A program made the position numbers and the translations under genes. A stretch of DNA of 34,471 nucleotides. Source: Fastidiosipila sp. GTDB taxonomy: Bacteria; Bacillota; Clostridia; Saccharofermentanales; DTU023. The stretch is from NCBI GenBank assembly GCA_012837885.1, contig DUQI01000045.1, positions 1-34,471 of the forward strand, written 5' to 3'. The notes below the pieces were generated by a model, which worked only from the letters and a program-made list of their open reading frames with translations, was not told the DNA's origin and did not search any database. Of this stretch, positions 31,487 to 34,471 are shown piece by piece. Each line of letters starts with the position of its first letter. The stretch's first letter is position 1.

Positions 31487-32950
31487 ATGGATCAGAGACA
31501 TTGGAATATGCAGACGAATCTGACGATGCTCACAGACTTCTATGAGCTGACGATGGGGAACGGCTATCTTGATCACGGGATGAAAGACACGATCGCCACC
31601 TTCGATTTGTTTTTCAGAAGTGTACCGGAATCGGGCGGCTATGCCGTGATGGCCGGCGTCGAGCAGATGGTCGATTATCTGCAGGATCTGGAATTCACCG
31701 AAGAAAACATCGAGTGGCTGAGAAACCTCAACATATTCAGCGAGGAGTATCTCGACTATTTGCGACATTTCAAGTTTGAGTGCGACGTCTGGTGTATTCC
31801 GGAAGGCACGCCGATCTTCCCGAGGGAGCCGATCGTGAAGGTGCGCGGTCCGTTGCCGCAGGCTCAGATGATCGAGACGATGCTCCTCGTCACGATCAAC
31901 CATCAGTCCCTGATCGCGACCAAGTCGTCGCGTATCGTGCGTGCGGCGAAGGGCAAGACGATCCTCGAGTTCGGTGCCAGGCGTGCGCAGGGCTACGATG
32001 CCTCTGTGCTCGGTGCCCGAGCGGCCTACATAGCCGGTGTCGACGGTACGTCCTGTACGATCGCCTCGGAGCAGTTCAACATCCCGGCACTCGGAACGAT
32101 GGCGCACAGCTGGGTGCAGGCTTTTGATTCCGAGTATGAGGCGTTTGTCGCTTACGCGAACACCTTCCCGAGCAGCACGGTGTTGCTGGTCGATACCTAT
32201 AACACGTTGAAGTCGGGCGTACCGAATGCGATCCGTACGGCAAAAGAAGTCTTGATCCCGAACGGACACCGTCTGAAGGGCATCCGTATCGACTCGGGCG
32301 ATCTGACGTATCTGTCGCAGAAAGCGCGCGCCATGCTCGATGAAGCAGGCCTCGAGGATTGCCGCATCACGGTCAGCAACTCGATCGATGAACACGTCAT
32401 CGTCGATCTACTGAATCAGGGAGCGAAAATCGACAGTTTCGGTGTCGGCGAACGCCTGATTACGTCGCGTGCCGAGCCTGTCTTCGGCGGCGTCTATAAG
32501 CTCTGTTCGATCGAAAAAGACGGAGTCGAATATCCGAAGATGAAGATATCGGATAATCCCGATAAGGTGACCAACCCGGCGAACAAGGAGCTCTGGCGCT
32601 TCTACGATAACAAGACGGGAGACGCTCTGGCCGACCTGATCACCTTGCACGATGAAGAGATCGACACGTCGAAGCCTTACACCTTGTTCGATCCGCTTCA
32701 CACCTGGAAAAGAAAGACGGTAGAGAACTATTCGGTGCGCCGCCTCCTGGAGCCGGTCTTCGTCAAAGGTAAATGTGTTTACCAGCCGCGAGACATTGAA
32801 GAGATCCGCGTCTATCATCAAAAGGAGATGAAGACACTCTGGGATTCATTCAAACGCTTCGATTTCCCGCAGATCTATTACGTCGATCTGTCGCAGAAGC
32901 TCTGGGATCTGAGAGACCGCCTGCTCAGGGAGAACATCGCAAAGATTTAA
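31487..32950 (+). CDS. pncB: Nicotinate phosphoribosyltransferase
   Basis: First step of the NAD salvage pathway from nicotinate: forms nicotinate mononucleotide from nicotinate and PRPP. 487 residues, typical of the Gram-positive form. NLTMLTDFYELTMGNGYL at the start, EFGARRAQGYDASVLGARAAYIAG (in parts), GTMAHSWVQAF with the histidine phosphorylated in the family, and DSGDLTYLSQKARAMLD for the PRPP end are visible. AGGGGG lies nine bases before the ATG, and the gene begins nine bases after truA. The terminator after it closes the operon. Confidence 0.95.
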   Translation: MDQRHWNMQTNLTMLTDFYELTMGNGYLDHGMKDTIATFDLFFRSVPESGGYAVMAGVEQMVDYLQDLEFTEENIEWLRNLNIFSEEYLDYLRHFKFECDVWCIPEGTPIFPREPIVKVRGPLPQAQMIETMLLVTINHQSLIATKSSRIVRAAKGKTILEFGARRAQGYDASVLGARAAYIAGVDGTSCTIASEQFNIPALGTMAHSWVQAFDSEYEAFVAYANTFPSSTVLLVDTYNTLKSGVPNAIRTAKEVLIPNGHRLKGIRIDSGDLTYLSQKARAMLDEAGLEDCRITVSNSIDEHVIVDLLNQGAKIDSFGVGERLITSRAEPVFGGVYKLCSIEKDGVEYPKMKISDNPDKVTNPANKELWRFYDNKTGDALADLITLHDEEIDTSKPYTLFDPLHTWKRKTVENYSVRRLLEPVFVKGKCVYQPRDIEEIRVYHQKEMKTLWDSFKRFDFPQIYYVDLSQKLWDLRDRLLRENIAKI

Positions 32951-32983
32951 GCTCCAAGAGAAAAGAAGAGAACAAAGAGACAA

Positions 32984-33018
32984 AAGAGAACCGTGTCGTT
33001 GACAGCGGTTCTTTTTTC
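32984..33018 (+). terminator. Intrinsic terminator after pncB
   Basis: GAACCG (32988-32993) pairs with CGGTTC (33006-33011), with TGTC/GACA extending the stem inward past one bulged G and A-rich/T-rich flanks (AAAA and TTTTTT) outward. The T run begins at 33012. It ends the ecfA-ecfT-ROK-truA-pncB transcript. Confidence 0.8.
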
Positions 33019-33106
33019 CTTGTAAGTTTCTCCAAGGATCGCCAAATCGCCTCACTTTCCCCGGTGATTCAGCCTCCGAGCGCTACATTTCACGATCGGA
33101 TCAGGC

Positions 33107-33112
33107 TAGAAT
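33107..33112 (+). promoter_or_regulatory. Candidate -10 for the ArAE/FUSC gene
   Basis: TAGAAT (33107-33112) is a good -10 about 30 bases before the ATG of the following gene, in the gap after the pncB terminator. No convincing -35 hexamer is at the right distance, so this is tentative. Confidence 0.25.
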
Positions 33113-33143
33113 AAGATGAATCGTTTGCTGGAGGTGCCTTGTT

Positions 33144-34055
33144 ATGTTCAGTCGTGCGGAAGTAGCCGGGAACCCGGTTGTCGCGTGGAATCATCAACCG
33201 GCCGGACTGATTCTCGTCAAATCCGGTCTTGCGCTTTTTCTCTGTTTCGTAGTCGCCTGGATACTGGGCAATACGACGACGGCTTTTCAAGCCGGCATCG
33301 CGACGATCCTCTGTTTAAAAGATGACCGTCCACAGACGTACGGGGAGGCGATCAACAGGACGCTCGGCACGGTCGTCGCCGGCGCGACCGCCTTTGGCTT
33401 TATCATGTTGACGACGAGGCAGATGGGACTTCAATTGGGAGACTGGCTCTACTATGTGCTCGATGTGATCGTCCTCATTTTGCTGATCGCGTTCTTTTTA
33501 CTCCTACGCCGTCCCGGTGCGATCATCGTGTCGGTGATTGTCTTTTTACTCACGACTTATTTGAGTTCCGCCGTCGCCGATCCGTTCGCTTACGTCTCTC
33601 AACGCACGATCGATACGGTAATCGGCATTTTGATCGCCATGTTCGTCAACTGGCTGCCGCCATTAAACAACTGGTTCAAGTACGAGTTCTGGACGATGGA
33701 GCCGGTCGAGATCATGAAGAAACTGAGTTTCCAGAAAGAAAATGAATGGGTCGGCACATTCCTCGACGATCTTCGAGCGGGACAGCTCGATGCACTAAAA
33801 ACAAGGTTGGCCGATGAATCGGCGCTTCACTGGTTGTGGCCGACGGAGACGGTGTATCACGGTTCTCGAGATGTGGCGAGTGTCATGATCGAACGGATCA
33901 CGCCGCTCAAGGTCAGCGCGTATCAGATGGCGACGACCGAGGATAGTAAAGACATCCACGCCGTCCGTCTGCAGCTTCGAGCCGGCAATGATGAAAAATA
34001 CACACTCCTTCTGAGAAGTGAAAATGGCCTCATCCAAACGGCCGTTTTCGTCTGA
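33144..34055 (+). CDS. ArAE/FUSC-type aromatic acid exporter family membrane protein
   Basis: A 303-residue membrane protein. Residues ~22-171 hold about six hydrophobic segments (LILVKSGLALFLCFVVAWILG, AFQAGIATILC, LGTVVAGATAFGFIMLTT, WLYYVLDVIVLILLIAFFLLL, IIVSVIVFLLTTYLSS and TIDTVIGILIAMFVNWLPP). The ~130-residue cytoplasmic C-terminus is mixed charged. The segment ending QRTIDTVIGILIA matches the FUSC/aromatic-acid-exporter superfamily pattern. Substrate unknown. GGAGG (33129-33134 region) precedes the ATG. It is followed by a hairpin that overlaps its stop codon. Confidence 0.8.
   Translation: MFSRAEVAGNPVVAWNHQPAGLILVKSGLALFLCFVVAWILGNTTTAFQAGIATILCLKDDRPQTYGEAINRTLGTVVAGATAFGFIMLTTRQMGLQLGDWLYYVLDVIVLILLIAFFLLLRRPGAIIVSVIVFLLTTYLSSAVADPFAYVSQRTIDTVIGILIAMFVNWLPPLNNWFKYEFWTMEPVEIMKKLSFQKENEWVGTFLDDLRAGQLDALKTRLADESALHWLWPTETVYHGSRDVASVMIERITPLKVSAYQMATTEDSKDIHAVRLQLRAGNDEKYTLLLRSENGLIQTAVFV
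34020..34049 (+). terminator. Hairpin overlapping the end of the ArAE/FUSC gene
   Basis: GAAAATGGCC (34020-34029) pairs with GGCCGTTTTC (34040-34049) with one wobble, giving a ten-base-pair stem whose right arm ends in T-rich sequence, just before the TGA at 34053-34055. A weak second stem, GACTT-TAC-AAGTC followed by TTTTT (34069-34086), follows. Together they could end transcription. Confidence 0.5.
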
Positions 34056-34218
34056 GCGCGTAAAAATCGACTTTACAAGTCTTTTTCTCATTGTTAAGAT
34101 ACGTGTGGATCAAACCTAAACCAATACGTTCTTTATCTCTAGTGCCTCCAAGCATAAGAGATCCTAAGGTCAGATGGGGTATGGATCTTGAACCAAATTA
34201 TTGAAGGAGGCATAAGAT

Positions 34219-34410
34219 ATGCCCGACAAAACATTGTCCTGTAAGGACTGCGGAAGTGAGTTCGTGTTCAGCGAAGGCGAACAGGAATTCTACAAGGAAA
34301 AAGGCTTCGAGAACGAACCGTTGCGTTGCCCCGATTGCCGCAGACGTCGCAAGCAGAATCGCCGCCAGAACCAAAACCAGAATCGTTATGAGGAAGGTTC
34401 GAGCTGGTAA
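34219..34410 (+). CDS. Small zinc-ribbon protein
   Basis: A 63-residue protein. Two CxxC pairs (Cys8/Cys11 and Cys37/Cys40) frame a zinc ribbon: LSCKDCGSEFVFSEGEQEFY then EPLRCPDCRRRRKQ. The C-terminal ~20 residues are Arg/Gln/Asn-rich (RRQNQNQNRYEEG). This resembles the probable zinc-ribbon domain family found in many Bacillota as small stand-alone proteins; a nucleic-acid or ribosome role is inferred only from charge. GAAGGAGG lies about ten bases before the ATG. The gap upstream (34056-34218) holds the possible terminator and no clear promoter. Confidence 0.8.
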   Translation: MPDKTLSCKDCGSEFVFSEGEQEFYKEKGFENEPLRCPDCRRRRKQNRRQNQNQNRYEEGSSW

Positions 34411-34429
34411 GCATCCGCTTCGATAACGC

Positions 34430-34446
34430 ACAGGACATTTTCCTGT
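34430..34446 (+). terminator. Short hairpin after the zinc-ribbon gene
   Basis: ACAGGA (34430-34435) and TCCTGT (34441-34446) form a perfect 6-bp stem with a five-base loop, 20 bases after the stop codon. No T-tract follows within the window, so a terminator function is uncertain. Confidence 0.3.
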
Positions 34447-34471
34447 CCGATCGAAACGAAAGAAGACACCG

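Noticed and set aside
31424-32395. A 323-residue minus-strand frame opposite pncB
   Set aside because: No recognisable domain or binding site; it mirrors a clear pncB gene.
1-34471. tRNA, rRNA, CRISPR, insertion sequence or prophage genes
   Set aside because: I looked for these and saw no cloverleaf, spaced direct repeats, transposase, integrase or phage structural protein.

Overview
The window (about 34.5 kb, moderately GC-rich) looks like a chromosomal segment of a Clostridia-type Bacillota. Reasons: the S10-spc-alpha ribosomal super-operon has the Firmicutes order map - KOW protein - infA - rpmJ - rpsM - rpsK - rpsD - rpoA - rplQ - ecf genes - truA; ribosome binding sites are strong (AGGAGG-like); S14 is the short zinc type; and a PucR/CdaR-like regulator sits in front of ftsE-ftsX. 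I cannot name a genus from the sequence alone. Nearly everything is on the + strand; the only clear minus-strand gene is an M20 amidohydrolase.

Layout. (1) 1-2.25 kb, a redox patch: an EFR1-type flavodoxin/ferredoxin protein, a cysteine-containing flavodoxin-family reductase and a Crp/Fnr-family regulator with a dyad over its own predicted promoter. (2) 2.3-8.8 kb, a cell-envelope/division operon: CdaR-like regulator, FtsE with an unusual acidic C-terminal tail, FtsX, a secreted coiled-coil M23 peptidoglycan hydrolase, an S41 C-terminal processing protease and a rhodanese lipoprotein. FtsEX probably gates the hydrolase across the membrane. (3) 8.85-10.8 kb, an M20 amidohydrolase (minus strand) and a decayed NAD-dependent epimerase remnant whose 3' end is a run of inverted repeats. 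(4) 10.86-27.0 kb, the ribosomal super-operon with a promoter and a long structured leader, running rpsJ to rplQ with secY, adk, map, infA and rpoA embedded, a second promoter before rpmJ and an intrinsic terminator after rplQ. (5) 27.05-33.0 kb, a fused EcfA1-EcfA2 ATPase, EcfT, a ROK sugar kinase, truA and nicotinate phosphoribosyltransferase, closed by a terminator. (6) 33.1-34.5 kb, an ArAE/FUSC-type membrane protein and a small zinc-ribbon protein.

Most genes are housekeeping. The unusual parts are in their architecture: FtsE carries a ~140-residue acidic tail with two copies of an ERIL-x-R motif; the two ECF ATPases are one polypeptide; L22 has a ~48-residue N-terminal extension, L16 a ~55-residue acidic tail and L17 a ~50-residue insertion; the S41 protease lacks the usual catalytic-site glutamine; and the S10 leader has mutually exclusive pairings beside a terminator-like hairpin. 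I found no phage, insertion sequence, CRISPR array, tRNA or rRNA gene.
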